Positions 1 through 9,869 of a stretch of 64,000 bases of DNA are shown here, piece by piece. Both the position numbers and the translations under genes were made by a program. The DNA is from Ancylostoma caninum (taxonomy: Eukaryota; Nematoda; Chromadorea; Rhabditida; Ancylostomatidae): contig JBAJFG010000444.1 of NCBI GenBank assembly GCA_037903475.1, forward strand, positions 62,001-126,000, given 5' to 3'. Within the stretch, counting starts at the first letter, position 1; every line of letters begins with the position of its first letter. Under the pieces are notes generated by a model. That model saw only the letters and a list, made by a program, of their open reading frames with translations. It was not told the DNA's origin and made no database searches.

Positions 1-744
1 GAATCCGATGTTAGCGCGGAAACTTTATCGTGCCTCTTTTTTGTTCTTTGCCGGTATTCCGACATTAAAGAATACATAAGAAGAAGACTTTCTAAGAGAC
101 AGAAACCCTGCGAGAATCATAACCCTTCCGAATGGGATAAACATAAGAAACTTCTACTGACGGTGATAATCTCCATGCGCTCCCCACGAAACTACTTCAA
201 AACTCAGCCTTTCCTTTCACATGCTGCATTTTCTCCAACGCTCAGATCGGACCTACTTTCGAAGTGTTCCACAAAATCAACGGCAGTAGGCACTGTCCTC
301 TGTGGTTCACTGCTGATTGCAGAACAGTTCCACACGACCTTCTTTTGCTCTAGACGGCACCTCCCTACATCGTTTGCTTAATTGCAGCGCACATGATGTT
401 ATATGAGAGAACCTGCTTCCATATCCAGAATTTGAATTGTGTTTGAGACTTGGTTTTCGAATTCGGTTCACTCTGAGTTCAAACTTGCTTGCGATCCAAG
501 CAATGTATCCGTAATCGGGCAAACTCATCCCTCTCGACCCTTCATTCCCTATAAATTGTAGAAAGCGCTCTGCTGTGCATAGATATGAGGACCCCTCCTA
601 AACCATGGTTTCCTGACTCCAGTGATGTACATGAAATCTAAAAAAACTAACAAAAACCCACTTCGAAGGCCAAATTCTATGTACATTGACGCGGATGAGT
701 TGGTCTGATAGGAAACTAGAGGTGGCATATCAGAAACTAAGGCT
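1..744. other. No gene recognised
   Basis: AT-rich sequence with only short open frames of 70-75 codons on both strands. No splice-bounded exon, terminal repeat or tandem repeat was recognised. It is treated as intergenic. Confidence 0.4.
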
Positions 745-1405
745 CGTAGTAAAGTGTCCTGTGCGATCATCGCATATCACCTTCAGGGCGATGATCGCCC
801 TTCGCGTTGGAGAGGAGTAAGCTGATCATCACCTCGGTGAATCGGACGGGCTGTACATGAAAAATGATCAAATGTACGTGTTTCACGTATTCCCACATTC
901 CGATGGTTTTTCGGGCTTAGATCGCACCCCTCGACTACCTCCTCCGCATGTCCCGAAGCAGACGATTACCGCATGACCAGTAAAGTTCCTTAGGAAATGA
1001 GCGCTATTGTCCCCCGCATGTCCTGAGTACGTGTTTCACGTAGTTCAACATCACTTCCGGGCTGTTTTAGCGTGTGAGACAGTTATGAACCAGATGTATT
1101 CTGTGTGCTTCGCGCAGCTGATCATACGTACCTTCACACCATCACCATACTCCGAGTGAGATACTCCGGGTACTTCACTAGGCGTCTCTTCGCTCCGCAC
1201 CACTATCTAGTCCCCAAACGATGGCGATCATCGCCCTCCAGGGCGATGAAATCAGCGCCCCGTACATATGTGTTCGCAGCACCGCCACGGATGGTGATTG
1301 TCTTCCATTCCTCAGTGTTGGAAGGTCGTCGCGCATGCGATCATCGCCCCAAATGTGGCGCCGTTGTGCAGGCAGCTGATCTCATCGCCATGACACTTTA
1401 CTACG
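745..1405. mobile_element. Foldback MITE-like element (about 660 bp)
   Basis: The ends are inverted copies of each other: CGTAGTAAAGTGTC at 745 and its complement ending at 1405, with similarity continuing inward for about 30 bp. Inside are several GCGATCATCGCC-type palindromic words (around 787 and 1223) and two copies of GTACGTGTTTCACGTA (around 875 and 1027). No transposase-like frame is present. This is the structure of a non-autonomous DNA transposon; the superfamily is not evident. The 106-codon open frame at 1105-1425 overlaps the inverted end and is not regarded as a gene. Confidence 0.55.
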
Positions 1406-2344
1406 GGTCTAAGATTGCACCTTAGAATGAACTTCATAGCTGTAGCTGTTGTCAATTAGAAAATTACTTTTGTGATGGAAAACCGTAAATAAAGGTACAC
1501 CCTCAGCAAGCATGTGCTAGAGAATGACGGCTCTCGTCCATTGGCCAAGAATTCCAAATTTCTTCGAGGAACCAATTACTTTGAAATTCTCGGCAAATTA
1601 ATCCCTCCATTAACGGTTTCTTCGACTTTCCTTGACATGTGAAGTGCATCTTTGCACTCGATGACTCGCATATAATAGGCTGAAGTCAGCATGTCGAACA
1701 CGATGCCTGAGGTGTCGCACTGCCTTCAAGCCTATTTATTTACAACGTGCCCTAGTAAAGATTCGGGTAAGTTCATCTGAAAAGCTAACTCGTCAGCCAG
1801 GTCAGCTGGATGTCCGCTAATTTCATACATATGGAGTTTCAAAACTGAAATCCTCGTACTCTTCTCGACGGACTGACGGACGACACAGTCAAGAAGTCAC
1901 GGCATTTTAGTGTGAGGGCTAGTGGCTCTATGGCATAGCCAAACGTATAGGGACCAGGTTCTTAGACAGTGTAACGGGTCCGGAATATAATGATGAATTC
2001 AAGGATGAAAGGGCGGCTGTGCAATTTATGGGCTCTATCTACTAGAAACGGAGATCCGAACTGGACACTGCTTTTAAGCAACTCAGCCACTGAGCCGATG
2101 CAGGCAAACACGAACACGGGAGAGGAACCAAGACTGAATCAAGGTGATTACACATCAGGCCGCGCTTGCGTTCTACTCATGGCCCAGGCTTGGCACCATC
2201 AGGCCACATACCGCATTATCGGTATTTCGAGTCACGCCATCTATCGAAACTGCAGTCACTATTTGCGTGGGAGATTTCAAAGGGCCATTGATGCCAATCA
2301 TGGATGAACGTCAGATTGAGATGCTAGTGTCGTTTTCAGAAAAT
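1406..2344. other. No gene recognised
   Basis: Two overlapping open frames of about 100 codons at 1990-2455 run into the repeat that begins at 2345 and show no known domain or splice context. Nothing else was recognised. Confidence 0.35.
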
Positions 2345-2731
2345 ACTAGGCGGCATACCCGGCTTCGCTCGGGTGATTCACCACATCGGCTACCTCACAC
2401 TGTTAGAGGCAATTGCTATTGCTATATATTTATTTATAATGCCCATTTCAGGTGATCTTATATGTATCAGCGGGGCGACCCTCTTCCACCGACCCGTAGG
2501 CGAAAACCCAGCAAGGTTATTTCGATGACACTGAATCGATGTATTCGTGTAAAATGTTTGTCATATTCATATTCAATCGATAGTTTGGGGTGAGATGTAG
2601 CCTATAACCTCCGTCAGGTCATGGTGGACCAGCATTTAAAATTTGGTTGGGATCAGTTCATCCTCCGCGATTCTATTCGGAACATACAAACAATCACACA
2701 AACGCACAAACTTTCACTTCTATATATAGAG
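2345..2731. repeat. Dispersed repeat family R1, short copy
   Basis: Begins ACTAGGCGGCATACCCGG, followed by a small CCCGGCTTCGCTCGGGT hairpin, and ends in a block with CATCCTCCGCGATTCTAT and a TATATATAGA tail. The same start and the same ending block recur at 59270-60302, where an extra tandem array lies between them. The matching ends define one mobile family with two copies in this window. No protein is encoded. The class is unknown. Confidence 0.6.
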
Positions 2732-2776
2732 ATTTTGCTTCGTAGAAAAACGTGCATTTCCAGTCTAACACCTAAT

Positions 2777-3290
2777 CTATTAAACAAAGCGCCGTAAGGG
2801 GGCTAGAGCGGTCAGAGATACGGGGCGGCACTCATAGACACCGCAATCTTGAGGCGCAGACTGTATGGCGAAATGGCCGATTTCCATGGACGCAGACACG
2901 ATCGCTTCGGGACCCGAAATTACGTCACTGCTGGCTCTCTCGCATGCACGGGATGGTGATTTCATCACCTTCACTGGCGGTCTCGCCGCATAGGAGTGAG
3001 GGAGTGTTTACGAGCTTTCAGGCTGCACAATGTACGCAGCAGGAAAACCAGCCTTCCACTGTTGCGGCGCTGTGTGCACTTGTAGGGAGAAATGAACGGA
3101 AGCTTAGGAGAGGCTGGACCTACGCGGTCGCCTCTTCTGGTGGATGCTATTGCCGCATCCCCTGCTGAATTTCTCGCAGCGATTGTGTAGTCACGACATC
3201 CGTTCGTTTCGAGAAAGCGTCTGCACTAACTAAGAGTAAAAGCCCCTGAATACGAAGGCATGACATTATGTATCCAATCAACTATATACG
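2777..3290 (+). repeat. Dispersed element R2, copy 1 (precedes a 60-bp array)
   Basis: About 510 bp that align from CAAAGCGCCGTAAGGGGGCT to the sequence just before the minisatellite with 33128-33700, with frequent small differences. Shared landmarks include GCGGCACTCATAGACACCG, GGTGATTTCA, TGGCGGTCTCGC and ATTGTGTAGTCACGA. In both places the block sits directly upstream of a 60-bp tandem array, so the array appears to be part of the mobile unit. The short open frames here have no recognisable product. Confidence 0.7.
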
Positions 3291-3299
3291 GATACGGGA

Positions 3300-3580
3300 C
3301 CAGCGATGAGAAAGGGCCCGCCGTGGCCCAGTGCTGTGGGGAACGCCAAGATACGCGTCCAGCGATGGAGAAAAGGTCCGCTGTGGCCCAGTGATGCGGA
3401 GGACGCCGAGATACGGGTCCACCGATGGACAAAGGGCCCGCCACGGCCCAGTGCTGTGGAGAACGCCATGACACAGGTCCACCGATGGAGAAAGGGCCCA
3501 CCATGGCCCAGTGATGCGGAGGACGCCGAGATACGGGTCCACCGATGGACAAAGGGCCCGCCACGGCCCAGTGCTGTGGA
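3300..3580. repeat. 60-bp minisatellite, array 1 (about 4.7 units)
   Basis: Units are exactly 60 bp, each containing a GGGTCCACCGATGGA-type word, an AAGGGCCCGC word, then GTGGCCCAGTG and GGAACGCC. Because 60 is a multiple of three, stop-free units give long open frames on both strands (123-128 codons here), all with a 20-residue period. They are repeat artefacts rather than evidence of a gene. Confidence 0.9.
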
Positions 3581-3589
3581 TATAATAAT

Positions 3590-5009
3590 ATTCTCATTCC
3601 ACTTCTCTTTCTCTATTCCTTGCAATTTGCCTGCTACTGCAGTTACAATTCTGGATATTGTCAAAACACTTGCAAGCTGATAACATGGCTATCCCTCGAT
3701 CAAACCACTACTTTGTCCAGGCCGTTTCTATCCGGAGACTAATAATTGCTCCAATCAGCGATTGGTAATTAGCGCTCTGAATGCATGCAAGAATTCATAC
3801 GATGAAACATTTATTCCTTTGAGATTCAGGATCAGCGCATATCGATGAAATGGTGGTGCAGCCGTTGACAGCGCTTTCAATTGTTCTGATGAGGAGTTTT
3901 TCGAATAATAGACATAAATTGGACAAAGGAATTAGCAAACAACATCAAGTGACTCCATAACCGCTCGAGAGTAAAAATAGGAAATTTATAATACAATATC
4001 AATTGAAACCATCAAAGCTCAACATCGATATTGTTCAAGGCGACTTAAGGTCCACTGTAATTCATATTATTTACATTGTTCAGTAGGCAGAAATATTGGC
4101 ACTGGTAATGGTGAAAGCTCTTTTCACACCATCGATATGAATATCATCTGCGCGAGTCTTCTTCTTTCTGTGGCAGAGCACCTGCGCATATTTTATGCGG
4201 ATCCTCCTGAAAAGAATTGATAGGGACTTTTGCAATCTCACACACATGTGATATTCTGTGTGGTATTCTGTAAAATAATCACCTGCTGAAAGAGCAATTC
4301 TGAATGAATAAAATCAAAGCCTCTACCATTATCAAAGCTTCTACCATCACAATGAGTTTATATCTGTATGCTTTACTCGATGTTACTTGATTAGGTCATG
4401 TCATGTCATTGTCTTTTTCACGTCTACCTTGAGTGGCGTAATAAATAATAATTATTATTATTATCACTAATGAATGTGCGCTAGCAATGCTGCCAGAACA
4501 GCGTAAACGTGGAGTAAAAAGCACAGCAGAATTTCTTCCCAGCTGTTGCTAGTCTCCCTTCAACTGCAGTCGTTCTTTCTTATTGCTGCTTTAATAAGGA
4601 AGATAGTGCAGAATTAAACGGAGGATGAAAGCATCTCTTCCCAGCAGAAATGAGCTATATTTTACTCGAGAATTATTTCGTTACTAGCGTCAATAGGAAA
4701 TGGGTGTCTGACGTGGTCACGTCCAATAGGTACTCCTTCAAAGGGAATTCCTCACTAGAGGGGATACTAGCTAGCAGTGGCGGGGCTTTCTCAGGAGGGG
4801 GTGCGCTCTCACTCCCGGAGAATGTGTCGCCGAATTTTTGAAATTACTTTACAGTATAAATAGAAATCTTGTATTAGTTTATTTTTAATTGTTTATTTTT
4901 TAAAAATATTTTTCATTAATTATTTATTATTACGAAAGATATTTTTATTATTTTTATTTTCCATCTGAAACCCGTCTATCTTTTCGACAAGGACTGTACG
5001 TACTGCTTA
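3590..5009. other. No gene recognised; AT-rich intergenic DNA
   Basis: Contains a short (TAA)n/(TTA)n microsatellite at about 4443-4466 and a GC-rich patch at 4765-4835 in otherwise AT-rich sequence. No exon or terminal-repeat structure was recognised. Confidence 0.4.
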
Positions 5010-5760
5010 TACAGTCGCGGTCAAAAAGATATGATCAGTGGCATATTGAAGACGGATCTTTTCATCATAACTTAACTTGGGATTGACCTATTTGGCCGAA
5101 ATTTTAGGAAATGATGTCTATCGATGTACTCTTTCTTCGCACTGCATAACATTGACACAAACTGCTTTCAAACAGAACTATCGCGCTCCAAGTCCAAATT
5201 CACCACTTTCACTAACATGATAGTTCCTCGTTCGTATCGCCTCATTTCGATTCGCAGAGGAGTTATTCTAAATCGTGACTTGAGTGAGTAATTTGCTGTT
5301 ATAGTCGTGTTTTGTAGTTCTTCTCCTTCGGTGGGATTACAAAGAAGGAGTGGGATTACAAAGAAGTCCAAAAATGTGAGAAAAGGGAGTTTCCCAAAAT
5401 CTCGAACAAGAGACAATCGTTCCGAACGGAGGATACTCCTATGATATCCACTATTAACAACTATTCTGACATCGAAATGGGAACTGTGACGCTATCAATA
5501 TTCTTTAGATACAATAAAAAGGATTTTCTGGTAAATTCGACCACTTGCTTTGGTCCTCGCATTTGAGCAGCAAAGAAGAATGCAGCAATGACATCTGGTG
5601 GAGAAAAATAGCCATTAATGTGGCTGATCTGTATTAACTCTTCATTTTTCTCGGAAGGTGTTAGTGAAGATATTAGACGAAATCAAGAGAAGCCGAGGAA
5701 ATTGATATTGAGGCTCAAGAAAGCCACCAGACAACAGTCTTTGCAACGCGGATAGGTCAT
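5010..5760. mobile_element. Tc1-like fragment, copy 1 of family R3
   Basis: Starts with TACAGTCGCGGTCAAAAAGATAT, which has the form of a Tc1-family terminal repeat (TACAG... followed by GGTCAAAAAGATAT). From about 5450 to 5700 it is homologous to 53470-53700, and that second copy also starts with TACAGTCGCGGTCAA. On the minus strand both copies carry a similar frame with the motif SPPDVIAA / SPSDVIAA followed by FAAQM and ending in PISMSE or PILISE. No opposite terminal repeat was found, so the element is truncated or its far end has decayed. Confidence 0.5.
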
Positions 5761-6177
5761 TTACTAGAGCTAATGCAGCCAAACATTGTATAGGGCAAAC
5801 ATGGCAGCCAACATTTTTCCGCCTTATGGGTGCAAGCGCGAGAATACTTTAGATAATAAAAAAACATGAATGATTTGAACGACAGCCTTGCGCGATAGGA
5901 AAACAGTGTGAACTCATACCTTAGAGCGAGCCGAAACGTTGCCCGGAATAGCTTAAAGGCAGCACTCACGGACTATTCTGGGTTAGAGATTTTGCGGTAT
6001 ATAACGGTTTTAAGAGACGACGAACTCATCGACAACGATGAAGCAGCATGAAACACGCGAGAAGCACAGAAAGTGGTGGCGGTATTTCATGTTCGCCCAT
6101 AGCCGGATGAGTATTCTGTGATGGGTCCCGCCACGAATTTGTATCATTAGAAGGATGGATATTCCAATACTCATATA

Positions 6178-7452
6178 TTAGGTGCGTGCAAAAGTTCCGG
6201 GGCAGTTGCACCTAATTTTTCAAAACGCCATAACTTGACCCAAAGTCAGCAATTCTGTTGAAAACAAAAAGCACTAGCATCTGCATAATGTTGCCAATAT
6301 GGCACAGAAAAATTTTTCCAGAAGCTAAAAATTTGACAGGTCTACACCTGCAATAGTGGCACACGTCATTTTCCAGTAGGGTCTGTTCATTGGAAGTTTT
6401 ACAGCGAAGATAAAGCCATAGAAGGATTAAAGGGGGGTAGTCTGTAAGAGGTAGATATAAGGAGTAATATAGGTTAGGCTGGAGTTTCGGAGCACGAATG
6501 GCCAATTCTCTATACGGTTGACACTGCAACGCGCTGGTGTGCGTTATCCCACAGCCGAGTCAGACCACATATTTCCGCCTGTGTTGGCCCTATGCTCAAA
6601 AGGTTTCCCGTGGTTACTTTAAGGAAAAGCAACTACTATAGGGCGATTATTGTGCATTCATTAAAAAACAAATTCATTGCAAATCGGTCACGTTTCTGAC
6701 CATGAAAGGTCAAAATTTTTTTAAAGGAAGGTAGTGATGATTCGGCCATTTTTTAGGTGGGTGGCAGGAGCAAGGGCTTTGGGATGACCTTTTCCTATTG
6801 TCGTACCTGACCCATTCTCTATCAACAATAACAATTCTTCCATGAAACGAACTGTTAGGAAATCTGAAGGTCGAATATCTGCAGACCTCCCAGTATGGAT
6901 ATTCGTGCTCTTCGCTCAACTCACGCAAAATCCATCCACTCACCTTCCTCTTCTTACCGACTTTCTTCAGGTGACGAGGCATTGTTGGCTAAATTCCTCG
7001 TAATGTCTTGCGCAGTCTGCACAAGGTCTGGTTCAACTTGCTCTTTCCTGGCGCCTTTGCGATGACCAAATCTCTGACCAACTTGTGAAGCATTTACCAG
7101 GCTCTCATCTTCGCTCAGAATTCCTAGGGACCTTTGAGCACCTGGCGTTTTAGAGAACATTCTCTCCATAAACGCATTATTGATGCTATGGGTCGCTCCT
7201 CTTGTTGATCGTCTAGATTTGATTCCATAAAGCGAAATTCCCCAAATTATGGCACAGCTCATGGCATTGGTTTTACACCCAAAACAGAGCAACGTTGTGA
7301 CATAGACCCGAGCCAAAAGTGGTATAGGTAGCAGAGATCTTAGGCTACCAGCATACATGAAAACCGTTGCAGGATATCCCAAACGCAAGGAGCAAAACGA
7401 CGTTGAACGGTGAAATACCACCTACTGCCCCGGAACTTTTGCACGCACCTAA
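6178..7452 (-). mobile_element. Mariner-like transposon 1 (1.27 kb)
   Basis: Inverted ends TTAGGTGCGTGCAAAAGTTC (from 6178) and its complement (ending 7452) are nearly identical for about 30 bp, and each is flanked by the TA target dinucleotide (6176-6177 and 7453-7454). The length of 1275 bp is the normal size of a mariner element. A decayed transposase lies inside on the minus strand. The next mariner begins at 7491, so two separate insertions lie almost side by side. Confidence 0.9.
6230..7130 (-). pseudogene. Mariner transposase pseudogene
   Basis: Minus-strand reading recovers mariner transposase blocks in the correct order but in different frames. Around 7000-6960 an N-terminal helix-turn-helix remnant runs into HLKKVGKKRK. 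At about 6930-6800 come WILRELSEEHEYPYWEVC and RIVIVDREWVRYDNRKRS, matching the family's catalytic-aspartate block (normally T/V-x-DE-K/R-W-x-x-YDN). At about 6490-6400 YSLYLPLTDYPPLIL matches the PPYSPDLAPTDYHLF block. Frame changes near 6970 and between 6710 and 6530 mean no intact protein can be made. The first catalytic Asp is retained; the D34D pattern as a whole cannot be confirmed because of the frameshifts. Confidence 0.8.
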
Positions 7453-7490
7453 TAATTATGCATTCGCGCTTGAGATTTTCTTTACTTGTA

Positions 7491-8524
7491 TTAGGTTGCT
7501 GCAAAAATAATGCGCGTTTTCATGCCTTTCATTCCAAGCCTCTTAACTCCTTTCGACATCATTCTTTTTCAAAAGGCTTGGAACTATTGTAATCCACAAA
7601 TCACTAGCAATAAGGTAATCACTAGCAGTATTCTCCGACTACCGCACAATTCTGACAGTGCTGACGAACTTTCGAAGGGCAGTTTTGGTATCCCTTTAGT
7701 CTTCGAGCAAATTCTCCCAGAAGAAGCGTCCAATTTCTCAGAAAAGTGGAAGTCGGTGGGCAAGAGGTTCGCTGATTATGACATATGGGTCCGAGATTCC
7801 TAGCCCAGTTGCTCCAGCCTGTGAAGTATCTGTCCTAAAAGGTGTGCGTGCACGGTGCTGTGTTGGAGTGTAGAATCCACTTTGTTGAGCAACGCTGGAA
7901 TCACACAGTAAAGTTTCTAATTTATTTCATTTACATCTTGAAAGTACTTCCCAGATGAGAAAGAATGAATGAACGGCACTGACCGATTTTTGCAGCAGCT
8001 CACCACAAAATCGCCGTGACTGTTATTTTGGTGTTGCTTTGGTTTCAGGACGTGTTTCAGTGCATCTTCCTCGTTCAACTGTTGAACAAGGCGCTTCATT
8101 CTGTCGTAGAGGGTCTATATTTCAGAGTTGGGAACTAAGTGACCGAGTGTTCGGTCGCAGTTCTTTCACTCTTTACTTTCGAAGCAAGGCATACCAAGTC
8201 CAAAGATCTGGAAGCAGCTTAGCGGAATGCATTTGCTCACACTTCTTTTGCCAAACTATAGTAGTATACCGAACGGCGCGACACCGCCGGGTTTCAGCTC
8301 ACTGAAGAGAGTTTGGCAAAAGAAATCTTGTTTTGGTGCCTTCCGTTCTAGAACTCAAAATCACCAAATCGTGAATTTAGTGCATAAAATATTTGAAAAG
8401 GAATTTAATGCATAAGATATTTGAAAAGGCCATGAAATTTGCTACAAATAAATTTGCTTTCATGCGGTTTTCTGCACCGAAGATGAAGCAACAAAAAATG
8501 CGCATTATTTTTGCACCAATCTAA
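7491..8524 (-). mobile_element. Mariner-like transposon 2 (1.03 kb)
   Basis: The left end TTAGGTTGCTGCAAAAATAA (7491) and the complement of the right end (ending 8524) match through the AATAATGCGC word. TA dinucleotides flank both ends (7489-7490 and 8525-8526). It is 38 bp from mariner 1 and its terminal repeat is different in sequence, so it belongs to a different mariner lineage. About 250 bp are missing relative to a full-length element. Confidence 0.85.
7917..8099 (-). pseudogene. Mariner transposase fragment inside transposon 2
   Basis: The minus-strand frame contains EEDALKHVLKPKQHQNN, which matches the segment D-E-A-P-K-H-x-P-K-P-x-x-H-x-K-K just after the second catalytic region of mariner transposases. 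Surrounding frames are broken and no complete transposase exists. It shows that the flanking terminal repeats at 7491 and 8524 belong to a real mariner element. Confidence 0.65.
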
Positions 8525-8779
8525 TATTATCCATGCCTCAACCTTTGGCGATCGCGGCGATGGTGGCTATCGCGATTACATTAGCAGCAGTGTCTGGGCA
8601 AACTCTAATTTTTGTGGGTTTATTTTACGTAAAACCTCATTGAACCCATAGGTTATATTTCGTTTATGATGAATTTGCTGTCTTCTTTCGAAGTACTCGG
8701 AGCTATCCTATATTTTTGTATTGTTCCCCAAGAACCACTTTCCCTACCGAAAATTGGCCATAATATCTTGGGATATGTC

Positions 8780-9860
8780 TTACCTATTGAATATGATCTC
8801 TAACATAGGATTCAGTCCATTCCAGATAATCCATAGGAAATTGCTCGCAAAAAGAGATACTGGTGTGGATACCACTACAGGGTCAATGAAGACCCAAAAT
8901 ATGAAAGTGAAAGATGTGTAGGAGCAGTATATGATTGCTTGGATTGTTATCTTCGTCTCACGACGTCCTCCAATCTAAAGTGGGAAACCGTTAAGTGCGG
9001 TATTGTAGTTGCTGATGGGAAATGAGTTATAGGACTTACATTGATAAGTATTTTAGTGACAATAACTGCATAAGATAGCAAAGATGCTGATAAGTACATG
9101 ATTGTCAGGACAATATCCGAATAATCCAGAGCGCTTGACAGAAGCCCGTCTTCGTCGAAAAACCAAGTAAAAGATGCTGGTTCGAACAAAAATGCTGCCC
9201 AAGGGCTGTTTTCTGCTGCCAATGTTATTAGAAATACTCCTACGCCCGGAATTATTACGGCATGAGGCTGGAATGAGTGTTTTCATAGGAACCAATCAAT
9301 GTGTTGTGTGGAATGCAGCTGAAATTCACCCTTTTATATACTTTTCTTACTGCTACCGGCGAAAGTACAATGAACATCCGGAGAAGATTGAAATGAGAGA
9401 TATTTACAGTCGTTTGGATCCAGGACGACGATAAAAATGAGCCGAACACCTTAAGGATACTTTCCGAGATGAACTATGTGCCTCCGATGTTGAAAATACT
9501 TACCTGATCAACTCGCTTTGGACCAAAATCCACCGCTAAAATAAGAATGATTCCACTATAAAAATGGCACACCAGCTGCACCATATCGAAAATTGAATTA
9601 ATGATCGAAAGTATGTAAAGACTCTTTTCCATTTTCTGCACACCAAATATGATCTAAATTTTCCCATTGTTATGGTATACCATAATCTCCCATTAGAGAT
9701 ATGAACTTCTTACTTTCAAGTATATTAAATAATTGGTGAAGAACAGCACAGAAGTACAACAGTTGATTGAACCAGCTATATGCAGAGTTGTATTGCTCGT
9801 TCTGTTGTAAAAGGAGAGGCTAGCCAACTCTCGCTGTTCCTCATAGTCGCCTGTTGCCAT
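8780..9860 (-). CDS. Seven-transmembrane receptor, nematode chemoreceptor-like, five exons
   Basis: Assembled on the minus strand from exons 9860-9714, 9635-9504, 9449-9351, 9267-9040 and 8974-8780. All introns are short, GT-AG and phase 0, giving a 266-residue protein from ATG at 9860 to TAA at 8780. The N-terminus is hydrophilic with N-glycosylation sequons (NRT, NTT). Predicted membrane segments are TM1 (HIAGSINCC...FFTNYLIYL), TM2 in exon 2, TM3 in exon 3 ending LLRMFIVLSP, TM4 (HAVIIPGVGVFLITLAAEN), a long acidic-aromatic loop, TM5 (DIVLTIMYLSASLLSYAVIV), TM6 (ETKITIQAIIYCSYTSF) and TM7 with WNGLNP. The ETK...Q before TM6 and NP in TM7 fit nematode serpentine receptors, but I cannot place it in a named class. 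It is shorter than most (about 330 residues). The exon 3 acceptor (CCTTAAG) is weak; a GTAAGA donor at 8783 could instead extend the C-terminus. Probable role: chemosensory GPCR in the plasma membrane. Confidence 0.72.
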
Positions 9861-9869
9861 GCCACCTCT

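Noticed and set aside
3226..3680. Overlapping open frames of 86-128 codons on both strands
   Set aside because: Same 60-bp array artefact as above (array 1).
6212..6529. 105-codon minus-strand frame as a separate gene
   Set aside because: It is the frameshifted C-terminal part of the mariner transposase in transposon 1.
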